In this document: positions 8,356 to 19,270 of the stretch, piece after piece
Numbering within the stretch: the stretch's first letter is position 1
Layout of the letters: each line of letters begins with the position of its first letter
Origin: JACMLX01 sp031374935
GTDB taxonomy: Bacteria > Gemmatimonadota > Gemmatimonadetes > Gemmatimonadales > Gemmatimonadaceae
Length of the DNA stretch: 64,000 nt
NCBI GenBank assembly: GCA_031374935.1
Contig: JANMHB010000113.1
Location: forward strand, 140,465 to 204,464
Direction of reading: 5' to 3'
The notes under the pieces: generated by a model
Told to the model about the DNA's origin: nothing
Seen by the model: the letters and a program-made list of their open reading frames with translations, nothing else
The model's database searches: none
Translations under genes and position numbers: made by a program

Positions 8356-9569
8356 CCCGTGATTTCCTTCACGAGGTGGCGCGCGATGACGAGCCGCTGA
8401 ATCTCGGACGTGCCCTCGCCGATCTCGCAGATCTTGGCATCGCGCATGAAGCGCTCCACCGGGTAGTCCTTGGTATAGCCGTACCCGCCGTGGATCTGAA
8501 TCGCCTTGAGCGTGGCGCGCATCGCGAGCTCGGAGCAGAACAGCTTGGCCATCGCCGCTTCCTTGCCATACGGCTTGCCCTGCTGCGCAAGCATCGCGGC
8601 ATGGTAGGTGAGATGCTTGCCGGCCTCGATTTCGGTGGCCATGTCCGACAGCTGAAACGACACGCCCTGAAAGTTCACGATCGACTGACCGAACTGCTTG
8701 CGTTCGAGCGAGTACTTTCGCGCCTCCTCGAACGCCCCCTCGGCGACGCCGAGCGCCAGCGCGGCGATGCCGATCCGTCCGGCATCGAGCGTCTTCATGA
8801 AATTGATGAAGCCGTTGCCCTCGGTGCCCAGCAGGTTCTCGACCGGAACTTCGACATTCTCGAAGATCAGTTCGCGCGTGTCGCTGGCGCGCCAGCCCAG
8901 CTTGTCTTCCTTCTTGCCGGCCCGGAACCCTGGCATCGCGACAATCGACTCGTCGTGCCCGATACCCACGGCGCGCGCGGCGGCCAGATCGGTGGTCTCC
9001 TTGGTCAGGATGAAGGAGCTGATGCCCTTTGTCCCTGCCCCGGGTTCGGTGACCGCGGTGACGATGAACACTTCCCCGACACCGGCGTGGGTGATGAATC
9101 GTTTGGTGCCGTTCAGGACATAATGCCCGTTCTTGCGCACGGCAGTTGTCTGCGTGCCGCCGGCATCGCTGCCGGCGTTCGGCTCAGTCAGCCCGAAGCC
9201 GCCCAGCACCTTGCCGGCTGCGAGCATCGGGACGTAGCGCTGCTGCTGCGCCTCGGTGCCGAAGTGGACGATGGGTGAGGTGCCGAGTGTGGTGTGCGCC
9301 GAAATCGTGATCGAGTGGCTGGCGCAGACCTTCGCGAGTTCATGAATCGCGATGATGAAGGCGGTCGAGTCGAACCCGGCACCGCCCAGATCCTCGGACC
9401 AGGGAATGCCCATCAGCCCGAGGTCGGCCATCTTCGCGACGTTTTCCCAGGGGAACGACGACTCCGCGTCGTGCAGGCTGGCGACCGGCTTGACGTGATC
9501 GTTGGCGAAGGCGCGCACCATCTCGCGGACCTGCAGGTGCTGCTCGGTGAAATAGAGCGAATCGTCCAT
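8352..9569 (-). CDS. Acyl-CoA dehydrogenase
   Basis: A 405-aa FAD-dependent acyl-CoA dehydrogenase that introduces the alpha-beta double bond in acyl-CoA during fatty or branched-chain acid breakdown. The three domains are complete: the helical N-domain, the beta-domain with GGFGLTEPNAGSDAGG, and the C-domain with IHGGYGYTKDYPVERFMRD and EIGEGTSEIQRLVIAR. The last motif carries the catalytic glutamate in the position used by short-chain/butyryl-type enzymes. Length is typical. It may feed the CoA-thioester enzymes encoded at 15-25 kb, but it is not adjacent to them. Confidence 0.95.
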   Translation of the reverse strand: MDDSLYFTEQHLQVREMVRAFANDHVKPVASLHDAESSFPWENVAKMADLGLMGIPWSEDLGGAGFDSTAFIIAIHELAKVCASHSITISAHTTLGTSPIVHFGTEAQQQRYVPMLAAGKVLGGFGLTEPNAGSDAGGTQTTAVRKNGHYVLNGTKRFITHAGVGEVFIVTAVTEPGAGTKGISSFILTKETTDLAAARAVGIGHDESIVAMPGFRAGKKEDKLGWRASDTRELIFENVEVPVENLLGTEGNGFINFMKTLDAGRIGIAALALGVAEGAFEEARKYSLERKQFGQSIVNFQGVSFQLSDMATEIEAGKHLTYHAAMLAQQGKPYGKEAAMAKLFCSELAMRATLKAIQIHGGYGYTKDYPVERFMRDAKICEIGEGTSEIQRLVIARHLVKEITG

Positions 9570-9719
9570 GATGTAATCGCGTGTTTAGGGGCAGCCAGAT
9601 GTGGGCGCCCGTCAAATGGGAAACGTAGTGCTGGCGGCGGGCGCACGAAGGCCTGCGGCCCCCGATCAGAGTCTCGGATGGCGGCACGAGGTTCTGACGC
9701 CCGGGCGGTACCGGATGTA

Positions 9720-11789
<2,070 letters not shown>

Positions 11790-11857
11790 ACTGGGCGGTG
11801 ACTGGACCGGAGCGAGCGTGCGGAGTGTCTGCCGTCCAGCATCAGCACCAGCGTCAG

Positions 11858-11875
11858 GGCTGCGTCATCGCAGCC
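11858..11875 (-). terminator. Hairpin downstream of the 148-aa gene
   Basis: A 7-bp perfect GC-rich stem, GGCTGCG with CGCAGCC around a 4-nt loop, lies 24 bp past the stop of the 148-aa gene and before recQ. No U-tract follows on the minus strand, so it may be a weak terminator or a processing stem. Confidence 0.35.
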
Positions 11876-11898
11876 TGCATTCGATTGCACCGCGGGAC

Positions 11899-12345
11899 TC
11901 AGGCGATGAAGCCAGCCTTGGACGCCTGCTGCGACTCCCATCGCGCCTTCAGTCGTGCGCGGCGACGATCCATCTCCTCCAGTGCATCCGGCATTGCCAT
12001 CACCACCGCCTCGATGTTGACGCACACCATCGGCCCCATCCTGCCGCGCAGCTCCGTGAGGTAGGGGTGCACCTTGGCAAAGGTTCCGATGATTTCGCCG
12101 TGTGCCGCGATGAACGACGCCTGATCGATGGCCCCTTGCACGACCATCGAGGCTGCCATGTCCCAGTAGCCGATCACCATGCGCATCCATGAGTTCTTTT
12201 CCCCGAGCTGCTCCTTCATGTACTCATCGAACGAGGCCGGGTGGAACTCGAGCAGGAACCAGTCGCGCGCCTTCCGCAACACAGGTTCGCGACGCATGTC
12301 GAACAGCTGGAGATTGAGTTGAGCGGATTCGAACGGTGTCGGCAT
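11899..12345 (-). CDS. Uncharacterised 148-aa soluble protein
   Basis: I do not recognise this family. The protein is predicted soluble and helical, rich in Met, Arg and aromatic residues, with no signal or membrane segment. The N-terminal part FDMRREPVLRKARDWFLLEF has a basic/aromatic pattern, and the C-terminal EEMDRRRARLKARWESQ looks like a charged helix. It lies between the U32/RlhA-type gene (40 bp upstream) and recQ (109 bp downstream) on the same strand. Codon use and composition match the neighbours and the frame is uninterrupted, so it is likely a real gene. Function unknown. Confidence 0.75.
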   Translation of the reverse strand: MPTPFESAQLNLQLFDMRREPVLRKARDWFLLEFHPASFDEYMKEQLGEKNSWMRMVIGYWDMAASMVVQGAIDQASFIAAHGEIIGTFAKVHPYLTELRGRMGPMVCVNIEAVVMAMPDALEEMDRRRARLKARWESQQASKAGFIA

Positions 12346-12384
12346 GAGCTGGTGACGGAAGAAGTGAATGTGCGAATCGATGTG

Positions 12385-14892
12385 TCAGACGGCGCGCGCG
12401 AAGTGACCGCGCGTGAACCCCTGCCCGAACAAGGTGCGGACGCGATCGGTGCCGACGCGCTCGCCGGCCGCCAACTCGTCGATCATGGCGCGGTAGCCCG
12501 TGACGACGTCGGCGATCGGATCACCGGGCACATTGAAGAGCAGGCGGAAATGCCGGATGCCGCCGCGCCAGAGACGTGGCAGGTACTCTCCGGCTTCGAT
12601 CGGCCGTGAATGCAGCAGCCGGTTGCGGCACGCACTGTCGGTGGCGACCGGAAACGTGTAACCAGCCGGATCGGTGATCGACACGTCGGGGTGCTTCTGC
12701 ACACAGAGATCCCGGCAGGTGGTGACGACGCGATCGAAGGCAGCCGACAGCACGCAGTGCTCGATGGTCATTCCTTCCGGACGACCGTAGACCACCGCGT
12801 CGAAGGCAGCGCCGTTCCATGGGGCACTCACGCTCAGCATTTCCTCGACCGTGTGCTCCACCGAGAGCGTCAGCCGGCTCGCTCCGAGTGCGAAACACTC
12901 CGTCGCCGTGTGCTGGTTGAACACGTTCAAGGCGTAGTCACCAACCACGTCGCGACCTTCCGCGCCGAGCTCCGCGAGCAGCCCGAGATGGCCCGTCTGC
13001 ACCGGTAGCATGAGGCCAAGCCACTTGTTGGCGGCCGCGCGGTCTTCGGGGCGCACGATGGTCGGTGTGCGCAGCCGAAGGGCAACCCCAAGCGGCGCCA
13101 GTTCCTCCTGCAAGGCACGCACGCGCGACAGCGATGGCGCCGGATGCCGAAGGAAGGGATCGAAGACGATCTCGGTCGCGCCAGCCCGGGCAGCGGTCAT
13201 CGCGTCATCCACGGAGTAGACCTCGGCGATCAATGCTGCCGTGACCTCTCGCGCAGCCTGCGCAGGCACCAGAATCGCCGCTGCAATGGCAGCATCACGC
13301 GCCGCCAGGCGCGACTTCTCCGCCCAGTCTCGCTGCAGGAGCAACTGATCCACCACGTCCTGCCGCAGTCGGTTGAGTGCGCTGACGGGCAGGAACAGGT
13401 CGGCACCGAGCCCACCACGATCCAGCGCGCCAAGGACAAACGGGGTTTCGCCGAGACGCCCGAGCTGCTCGCGCAGCATCGCGTCGTCGAGTGCGCGCTT
13501 GCTGGCTGGCGCGAGCATCGCTTCGCTCCGTGCACTCACCTCATCCTCGCCACAGCGCGCGACGAGCTTCAACGGTCCGCCGGCGCTGCCGAAGAGGCGC
13601 AGGTCGAGGCGGTGTCGGCGCTTCTGGATGACGGAGGGCAGTGCGGCGAAGCTCTCACGCGCCCTGGTGAGCAACGCGGCATGTGATGACCGCACCACCA
13701 GCCAGCCGACCGGAATCCGCTGGCGTGTGGCCAGCACCTGCCGCACCCGTCCGTCGCGCTGCGACACCGTACGCACCGCGCTGACGCCAAACCCGATCGC
13801 CTTCGTTCCACCCGCCTCGGGTGGCTCGAAGCCAACGCCGTCGCCAGCCTCGATCGCGTGCGTGACCTCGACAGTGACGTCGGTTGCACTGCTCTCCAGC
13901 ACCTGGCCGAGCGTCATGCCGTGATTGTCAGGCTGCGCGCGTGTGATGTAGTCGCGACCGGCGCGACCACCGTACATGCCGCCGGTGTTGCCCCGGCTAT
14001 AGATCTGGACCAGCGGCTCGGTTTCGCTGATGGCCGGGGCCGACCGATCGCCAGCCGCCAGGCGGGTCAGGAAGCTGCGATAGCCCTGCGTCACGGTCGC
14101 GACGTACTCCGGCTTCTTCTTGCGCCCTTCGATCTTGAGGCAGCCAACGCCGGCGTCCGCGATGTCGGCGAGATGATCATGGGCCGCCAGGTCCTTGGCG
14201 CTGATCAGATATCCGCGATCGAGTTCACCGCCGGTGCGGTCGTCATTCAGGACATAGTCCTTACGGCAACTCTGTGCGCAGGAGCCACGATTCGCCGACC
14301 GCTCCGAGATCATGCCCGACATGTAGCACTGGCCACTGTACGAGATACACAGGGCGCCATGGACGAACGTCTCCAGGCCCAGCGTGGGCACCGCCGCACG
14401 AATCGCGCGGATGTCGTCGAGCGTGTTTTCACGTGCCAGCACGACGCGCTCGACGCCGAGCTTCTGCATCACCAAGGCTCCGGATGCATCGTGCACCGTC
14501 ATTTGCGTCGAACCGTGAATCTCGAGGTCGGGATAGATCTTCTGGATCAGGCGAACGACGCCCAGATCCTGCACGATGGCCGCGTCGATGCCCCGATCGA
14601 TGCACTCGCCGAGGTAGGTCAGCGCGTCCGCCAGTTCCGCCGGCTTGACCAGGACGTTGAACGTGAGGTAGACCCGCACCTGATGCTGATGGGCGAGGCG
14701 GCAGGCAGCTTCCAGCTCGTCCAGTGTGAGCTGAGCCCCCTCATCGCGTGCATTGAACCGCTCGGCGCCCAGGTAGACCGCATTGGCACCGTTGGCCACG
14801 GCCGCACGCACCGCGTCGAAGGAGCCGGCGGGGGCAAGGAGTTCCGGGACGGTGTTGGCGGAGCGCGACATGGGTGAATGATAGCGACCCAT
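12385..14892 (-). CDS. U32 family protein, RlhA-type 23S rRNA hydroxylation factor
   Basis: An 835-aa protein that begins with the U32 signature ELLAPAGSFDAVRAAVANGA and has the family motif FVHGALCISYSGQCYMSG followed by GSCAQSCRK. These cysteines bind an iron-sulfur cluster in E. coli RlhA (YdcP), which is needed for hydroxylation of a 23S rRNA cytidine. A long C-terminal half corresponds to the collagenase-like DUF3656 region found in RlhA. The name peptidase is historical. A second in-frame ATG at 14871 is an equally good start; the first has a GAGG close upstream. It is followed 40 bp later by an uncharacterised gene. Exact RNA target is inferred. Confidence 0.85.
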   Translation of the reverse strand: MGRYHSPMSRSANTVPELLAPAGSFDAVRAAVANGANAVYLGAERFNARDEGAQLTLDELEAACRLAHQHQVRVYLTFNVLVKPAELADALTYLGECIDRGIDAAIVQDLGVVRLIQKIYPDLEIHGSTQMTVHDASGALVMQKLGVERVVLARENTLDDIRAIRAAVPTLGLETFVHGALCISYSGQCYMSGMISERSANRGSCAQSCRKDYVLNDDRTGGELDRGYLISAKDLAAHDHLADIADAGVGCLKIEGRKKKPEYVATVTQGYRSFLTRLAAGDRSAPAISETEPLVQIYSRGNTGGMYGGRAGRDYITRAQPDNHGMTLGQVLESSATDVTVEVTHAIEAGDGVGFEPPEAGGTKAIGFGVSAVRTVSQRDGRVRQVLATRQRIPVGWLVVRSSHAALLTRARESFAALPSVIQKRRHRLDLRLFGSAGGPLKLVARCGEDEVSARSEAMLAPASKRALDDAMLREQLGRLGETPFVLGALDRGGLGADLFLPVSALNRLRQDVVDQLLLQRDWAEKSRLAARDAAIAAAILVPAQAAREVTAALIAEVYSVDDAMTAARAGATEIVFDPFLRHPAPSLSRVRALQEELAPLGVALRLRTPTIVRPEDRAAANKWLGLMLPVQTGHLGLLAELGAEGRDVVGDYALNVFNQHTATECFALGASRLTLSVEHTVEEMLSVSAPWNGAAFDAVVYGRPEGMTIEHCVLSAAFDRVVTTCRDLCVQKHPDVSITDPAGYTFPVATDSACRNRLLHSRPIEAGEYLPRLWRGGIRHFRLLFNVPGDPIADVVTGYRAMIDELAAGERVGTDRVRTLFGQGFTRGHFARAV

Positions 14893-14926
14893 GGCCTCGA
14901 CGGGGCGGCGCCGCGCGCCGGTAGAC

Positions 14927-15085
14927 TCAATCCCGGCTGCGCGTCCGGACGAACCGGAGCATCAGCGCGACGGCCAGGGTGCCGATCGAGGCGAGCCGGA
15001 ATGCATCACTCTCACGGAGCACGCCATACCCGAACATGCCGGCACCGATCAGCGTGAGCGCGATCTGGACCCGGATGATGGTCAC
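14927..15085 (-). CDS. Small 52-aa membrane protein
   Basis: A short frame starts with a GTG overlapping the enoyl-CoA hydratase stop by 4 nt (GTGA), the same coupling seen at many other junctions here. The product has two hydrophobic segments (about residues 5-20, IRVQIALTLIGAGMFGYG, and 33-44) separated by a polar turn RESDAF, and a basic tail RFVRTRSRD, giving a hairpin membrane topology with both ends probably cytoplasmic by the positive-inside rule. I know no family for it. Composition and tight spacing support a real gene; function is unknown. Confidence 0.62.
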   Translation of the reverse strand: MTIIRVQIALTLIGAGMFGYGVLRESDAFRLASIGTLAVALMLRFVRTRSRD

Positions 15086-15885
15086 TGCGCGCTCGACCTG
15101 TCGACGAAGGCGCGGATGCCGGCGCGGAAATCGTCCGTCGCCCTGGCCTCGACATTGGCGGCAACGCCGATACCGAGACTCTGTGCGAAATCGAGATCGT
15201 CCATGCGGTACAGCAACCGCTTGGTCATCGCGATCGCGGTGCGAGGGGTGGTGAGCAATGCTTCGATCGTCTGCGCCACTTCAGACGGAAACGCGGCGGT
15301 GGGTATACAGCGGCTGATGAGACCGATGCGCTCCGCATCTGCCGCGGAAATGAGCCTGCCGGTGAGCACGAGGTCTGCGGCACGCTTTTCACCGACGGCA
15401 CGGCGGAGCATTGTGAGCACCATCGTCGGCACGAACCCGCCGCGCACCTCGGGGTAGCCGAACTGGGCCGACTCTTCGGCGAGAATGATGTCGCAGGCGG
15501 TGGCGAGCCCCGCGCCGGCTGCCAGCGCGCGGCCGCGGACGATGGCCACGATCGGTTTCGGCATGTCGCGCATGGTCGAAAAGACACGCGCCAGCGCGCG
15601 GGCATCCTCGATGTGCGTGTCGATTCCGGAATCGAGCGTGGCGGCGATCGCGTCGATGTCAGCACCGGCGCAGAAATCATCCCCATCACCTTCCATGATG
15701 ACGACGCGCACATCGGCGGCCGCCTCGAGCTCCCGCAGCGACTCCACCAGCTCCACTGCGGTCTGCCGATCCAGCGCGTTCTTCTTGTCAGGTCGCGAGA
15801 GCGTGATCACGCCGAGGCCGTCGGCCCGAACGGTGCGGACACGTGAGCGCGGAACGACGACCGAGACTGGCGTGGCAGTGGTCAT
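15082..15885 (-). CDS. Enoyl-CoA hydratase/isomerase family protein
   Basis: A 267-aa crotonase-fold enzyme. The oxyanion-hole elements are in DDFCAGADIDAI and GRALAAGAGLATACD, and the block AQFGYPEVRGGFVP carries the expected catalytic glutamate. The PEVRGG form resembles methylglutaconyl-CoA or isohexenylglutaconyl-CoA hydratases more than the short-chain fatty-acid enzyme. Its neighbours, an AtuA-like pair and an acyl-CoA carboxylase subunit, suggest a role in leucine/isovalerate or acyclic terpenoid degradation. The specific substrate is inference. Confidence 0.9.
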   Translation of the reverse strand: MTTATPVSVVVPRSRVRTVRADGLGVITLSRPDKKNALDRQTAVELVESLRELEAAADVRVVIMEGDGDDFCAGADIDAIAATLDSGIDTHIEDARALARVFSTMRDMPKPIVAIVRGRALAAGAGLATACDIILAEESAQFGYPEVRGGFVPTMVLTMLRRAVGEKRAADLVLTGRLISAADAERIGLISRCIPTAAFPSEVAQTIEALLTTPRTAIAMTKRLLYRMDDLDFAQSLGIGVAANVEARATDDFRAGIRAFVDRSSAQ

Positions 15886-15888
15886 GGG

Positions 15889-16266
15889 CTATTCCCGTCC
15901 GGAGTAGGCAGGCATTCCAAGTGCTTCCGCTTCTGCGACCGGCACATGAATCACCATGCGCAGCATCGCGGTCGAGACCACCTTGCCCTGTGCGTCGGTT
16001 TTCAGCGACAGCGTGCCACCGCCATCGAGTGCACCGTGCAGCAGGAAGTTGAGGGCGTTGAGGTTCGGCAACTCGAACCGTTCGACGCGACCGGAGATCA
16101 GGGCCCCGTAGTGCGCGCTGACACGGTCGGTCGTCAACTCACGCACCAGCACCGGGTACCACTCGGGCCGGAGCGCGATCACGCCGCAGTTGGCCATGTC
16201 TCCCTTGTCGCCGGAGCGCGTATGCGCGAGATCGAGCAGCTGGACCGCCACCGTTGGCGCATTCAT
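15889..16266 (-). CDS. AtuA-like C-terminal domain protein, separate small subunit
   Basis: A 125-aa protein matching the C-terminal domain usually fused to AtuA/DUF1446 proteins: LLDLAHTRSGDKGDMANCGV near the N-terminus, then ERFELPNLNALNFLLHGAL. Its ATG overlaps the stop of the larger AtuA-like gene by 4 nt, so the two chains are coupled and probably form a complex. In Pseudomonas AtuA the two parts are one polypeptide. The reaction is not established; the family is linked genetically to acyclic terpene (citronellol/geraniol) utilisation and related branched acyl-CoA breakdown. Confidence 0.85.
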   Translation of the reverse strand: MNAPTVAVQLLDLAHTRSGDKGDMANCGVIALRPEWYPVLVRELTTDRVSAHYGALISGRVERFELPNLNALNFLLHGALDGGGTLSLKTDAQGKVVSTAMLRMVIHVPVAEAEALGMPAYSGRE

Positions 16267-17624
16267 GACAACACCTCCACCTGCGTCGTGACCACGCGCT
16301 TGTCGATCAGCGCCGGCCAATAGGCGATGACTTCCTCGACCTTGGGTCGACCACCGGCAAAACCGGTGACGCTCGGCGGGCCGTTCAGCACCAGCGGCGC
16401 AATCTCGCGGGTGAAGCGTTCCACGCTGGCGCGATCCTCTCCGCGCACCCCGATGCGGAACTGCACCTCTGGTGCCGCCCGCCCATCCCCGGCAAGATGA
16501 CCGTGAGTTGCATTGGCGCCCACGAACTCCGACAGCACCTGGTCGAACCGCAGGCCGAGTCGATGCAGTCGCTCGCGCAGGATACGGTTGGCATGCTCCG
16601 CCTTTTCCATCGCATCGGGCCACGAATACACCAGTGAGCCCACGGCCTTGAAGCCAGCGCGGTAGGCGATCGACACCTTGAGGAATGGCGTCGCTGGGCC
16701 ACCTGTAATGCCATGGACGCGCACGCGATTCTCGCCGTCGGCCGCCACGCGGATCGACGTGAAGTCAGCCACGACGTCAGGGGTGATGTACGAATGCGGG
16801 TCGCCCATCTCATAGACGAGCTGCTCACTGACGCTCGGCACGCTGACGCGACCGCCGGTGTTGGGGTGTTTGGTGATCACGAAGGTGCCGTCCGACTGCA
16901 CTTCGGCAATCGGGTAACCGACGTTGGCGAGATCAGGGATGCTGCGCCAGTCGTGCAGGCAGTTGCCGCCGGACGACTGCGCGCCGCACTCCAGGATGTG
17001 ACCGGCGACGATGCCGGCAGCCAGCTGGTTCCAGGCGTCGGCGCCCCAGCCGAACTCATGCCGGAGCGGCGCCATCGTGAGCGCAGTGTCCGTCGAGCGC
17101 CCAGTCACGACGATCTGCGCGCCCTGCTGCAGCGCCTGGACGATCGGTGTCGAGCCGATGTATGCATTGGCCGACAGGACCCGGCTGCGCACGGTCGACA
17201 GCGGTGCGCCGGTATCCATGTTCTTCATCGCATGGCCCGCCGCCAGCAGTTCATCGAGACGCGGCAGCAGATCGTCACCGGTGACGACACCGATCTTCAC
17301 CTTGCCGGCGTGACCGGCCCGCGCGATGGCGGCCAGCAGCGCATGGGCACAGGCCACTGGATTCACGCCACCGGCGTTGGCGATCACCTTGACGCCGCGC
17401 TCCACGATGCCAGGGAGCACACTCTCGATCGCCCCGATGAAGTCGCGCGCGTAGCCCATGGCCGGATCACGTTCCTTCTGCTTCTGCAGAATGGACATCG
17501 TGACCTCGGCGAGGTAATCGAGCATCAGGTAGTCGATCGGGCCGCCGTCCACCTGCTGCCGTGGAGCATCGAGCGAGTCGCCCCAGAAGCCCTGGCCACT
17601 GGCTACGCGTATGGTCCGTGTCAT
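16263..17624 (-). CDS. AtuA family (DUF1446) acyl-CoA catabolism protein, large chain
   Basis: A 453-aa protein of the AtuA/DUF1446 family. Characteristic blocks are IRVASGQGFWGDSLDAP at the N-terminus, KVIANAGGVNPVACAHAL, QIVVTGRSTDTALTMAPL and GHILECGAQSSGGN. The family is required for growth on acyclic terpenes in Pseudomonas, but the catalysed step is unclear. The protein stops before the C-terminal domain that is fused in AtuA; that domain is the next overlapping gene. It lies 23 bp downstream of the carboxyltransferase gene, in the same unit. Confidence 0.9.
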   Translation of the reverse strand: MTRTIRVASGQGFWGDSLDAPRQQVDGGPIDYLMLDYLAEVTMSILQKQKERDPAMGYARDFIGAIESVLPGIVERGVKVIANAGGVNPVACAHALLAAIARAGHAGKVKIGVVTGDDLLPRLDELLAAGHAMKNMDTGAPLSTVRSRVLSANAYIGSTPIVQALQQGAQIVVTGRSTDTALTMAPLRHEFGWGADAWNQLAAGIVAGHILECGAQSSGGNCLHDWRSIPDLANVGYPIAEVQSDGTFVITKHPNTGGRVSVPSVSEQLVYEMGDPHSYITPDVVADFTSIRVAADGENRVRVHGITGGPATPFLKVSIAYRAGFKAVGSLVYSWPDAMEKAEHANRILRERLHRLGLRFDQVLSEFVGANATHGHLAGDGRAAPEVQFRIGVRGEDRASVERFTREIAPLVLNGPPSVTGFAGGRPKVEEVIAYWPALIDKRVVTTQVEVLS

Positions 17625-17647
17625 CTAGAGCTCCGGGCGTGAGTCGG

Positions 17648-19270
17648 TCACGCCATTTCCGGCGGTTGCGGCGGGAGCACGAACGCTCCCAGATGGGGGC
17701 CCGGATTGCGGCGCACGGCACGGAGTGCCAGCGCGAGCAATGGGCGCGTGTCTTCGGGGTACACAATCGCGTCCGCGAAACCGCGGGCGGCGGCGTAGCG
17801 GGCATCGAGCTGAGTCTCGTAATCGTCACGCATCGACGCAATCGACTGTTGCAGGTCATCCGACGGCGTGGCACCGACCTTCTTCAATGCATCGAGTGTG
17901 GCACCATGCACGGCGGAGATCGCACTTTCGCCCTCCATCACCGCCATCCGCCCCGTGGGCCAGCTGAGGATCACGTCGGGATCGAAGCCCTGCGCCGCCA
18001 TGGCGTAGTAGCCGGCGCCGGAGGCGTGGTTCACCGTCAGCACCAGCTTGGGTACACGGGCCGTCGCCATCGCCTCGACCCATCGCGCGCCGGCGCGAAT
18101 GATGCCGTCGTGCTCAGCCTCGGGGCCGACCATGAACCCGGAGACGTCCTGCACGAACAGCAGCGGGATCCCCTGCCGATCGCACCGATCGATGAAGAAG
18201 GCGACCTTTTCGGCGCTTTCGGCGTAGATGATTCCGCCAAAGCGTGGCTTCTCACCCGGCCGGCCCTTGATCAGCCCGCGCTGGTTGCTGATGACGCCCA
18301 CCGCGATCCCATCGATGCGCGCGTCGGCACAGATGACTTCCTTCGCCAGGTCCGCCTGGAACGGCAGCAGTGAGCCAGCGTCGACGACCGCCTCCAGCAC
18401 ATGGAACATGTCGTACGACATGCGATGGTCGGCAGGCAACAGATCATAGAGCGTCTCCGGGGCGCGCGCGGGCGCCACCGACGTCACATCGGCGTTCCGC
18501 GCGTCGTGGTGCGCGCCCGGCAACCGATGAATCATGTCGCGAAGGATTCGCAGGCAGTGCGGATCATCGTCGGCCGTGTAGTGAGCCACGCCGCTGACGG
18601 CGGTGTGCGTGCTGGCGCCGCCGAGCGTTTCGCCGTCGATCGTCTGGCCCGTGGCGCCCTTCACCAGGTTCGGGCCGCCAAGTCCCATGAAGGAGGTGCC
18701 CTTCACCATCACGATCACGTCACTGAGCGCCGGCAGATAGGCACCACCTGCGATACACGGACCCATCACCGCCGACAGCTGCGGAATGCGCAGGTAGCGA
18801 CGCATGACGGAGTTGTAGTAAAAGATCCTCGCTGCGCCGTACTGCCCGGGGAACACGCCACCCTGATACGGCAGATTCACGCCGGCGCTGTCGACCAGAT
18901 ACACGATCGGGATCCGGCATCGCATCGCGAGTTCCTGTGCGCGCAGAATCTTGCGGATCGTCTCCGGCCACCACGAACCCGCCTTGACGGTGGCGTCATT
19001 CGCCACGACGACGACCTCGCGGCCATGCACCACGCCCAGCGCCGTGATCACGCCCGCAGCCGGGGCCTGACCGTCGTACTGGTCATAGGCGACCAGCAAT
19101 CCGAGCTCCAGGAACGGCGCACCCGGATCGCAGAGTGCGCTCACCCGTTCGCGCGCGGTGAGTTTTCCGCGCGCATGCTCCTTGGCTGCGCGCTCTGCGC
19201 CGCCCCCTTCCCGAATTCGCGCCTCCACCTCACGTACGACCTCGCTGAGCTGCCGCAGGCGAGTGGTCAC
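17648..19270 (-). CDS. Acyl-CoA carboxylase, carboxyltransferase (beta) subunit
   Basis: A 540-aa carboxyltransferase that moves CO2 from carboxybiotin to an acyl-CoA. It has both crotonase-like halves: IVYLVDSAGVNLPYQGGVFPG in the N-half and LFVQDVSGFMVGPEAEHDGI with HASGAGYYAMAAQGF in the C-half. The order and the RMAVMEGESAISAVHG block resemble methylcrotonyl-CoA and geranyl-CoA carboxylases (MccB/AtuC) more than acetyl-CoA carboxylase AccD. It starts at a GTG overlapping the stop of the B12-binding gene. The biotin carboxylase/biotin carrier partner is not in this window. Substrate is inferred from neighbours. Confidence 0.93.
   Translation of the reverse strand: MTTRLRQLSEVVREVEARIREGGGAERAAKEHARGKLTARERVSALCDPGAPFLELGLLVAYDQYDGQAPAAGVITALGVVHGREVVVVANDATVKAGSWWPETIRKILRAQELAMRCRIPIVYLVDSAGVNLPYQGGVFPGQYGAARIFYYNSVMRRYLRIPQLSAVMGPCIAGGAYLPALSDVIVMVKGTSFMGLGGPNLVKGATGQTIDGETLGGASTHTAVSGVAHYTADDDPHCLRILRDMIHRLPGAHHDARNADVTSVAPARAPETLYDLLPADHRMSYDMFHVLEAVVDAGSLLPFQADLAKEVICADARIDGIAVGVISNQRGLIKGRPGEKPRFGGIIYAESAEKVAFFIDRCDRQGIPLLFVQDVSGFMVGPEAEHDGIIRAGARWVEAMATARVPKLVLTVNHASGAGYYAMAAQGFDPDVILSWPTGRMAVMEGESAISAVHGATLDALKKVGATPSDDLQQSIASMRDDYETQLDARYAAARGFADAIVYPEDTRPLLALALRAVRRNPGPHLGAFVLPPQPPEMA

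Noticed and set aside
12385..14892. Reading the U32 protein as a secreted collagenase
   Set aside because: No signal peptide, and the cysteine motif and DUF3656-like half match the RlhA rRNA-hydroxylation group.
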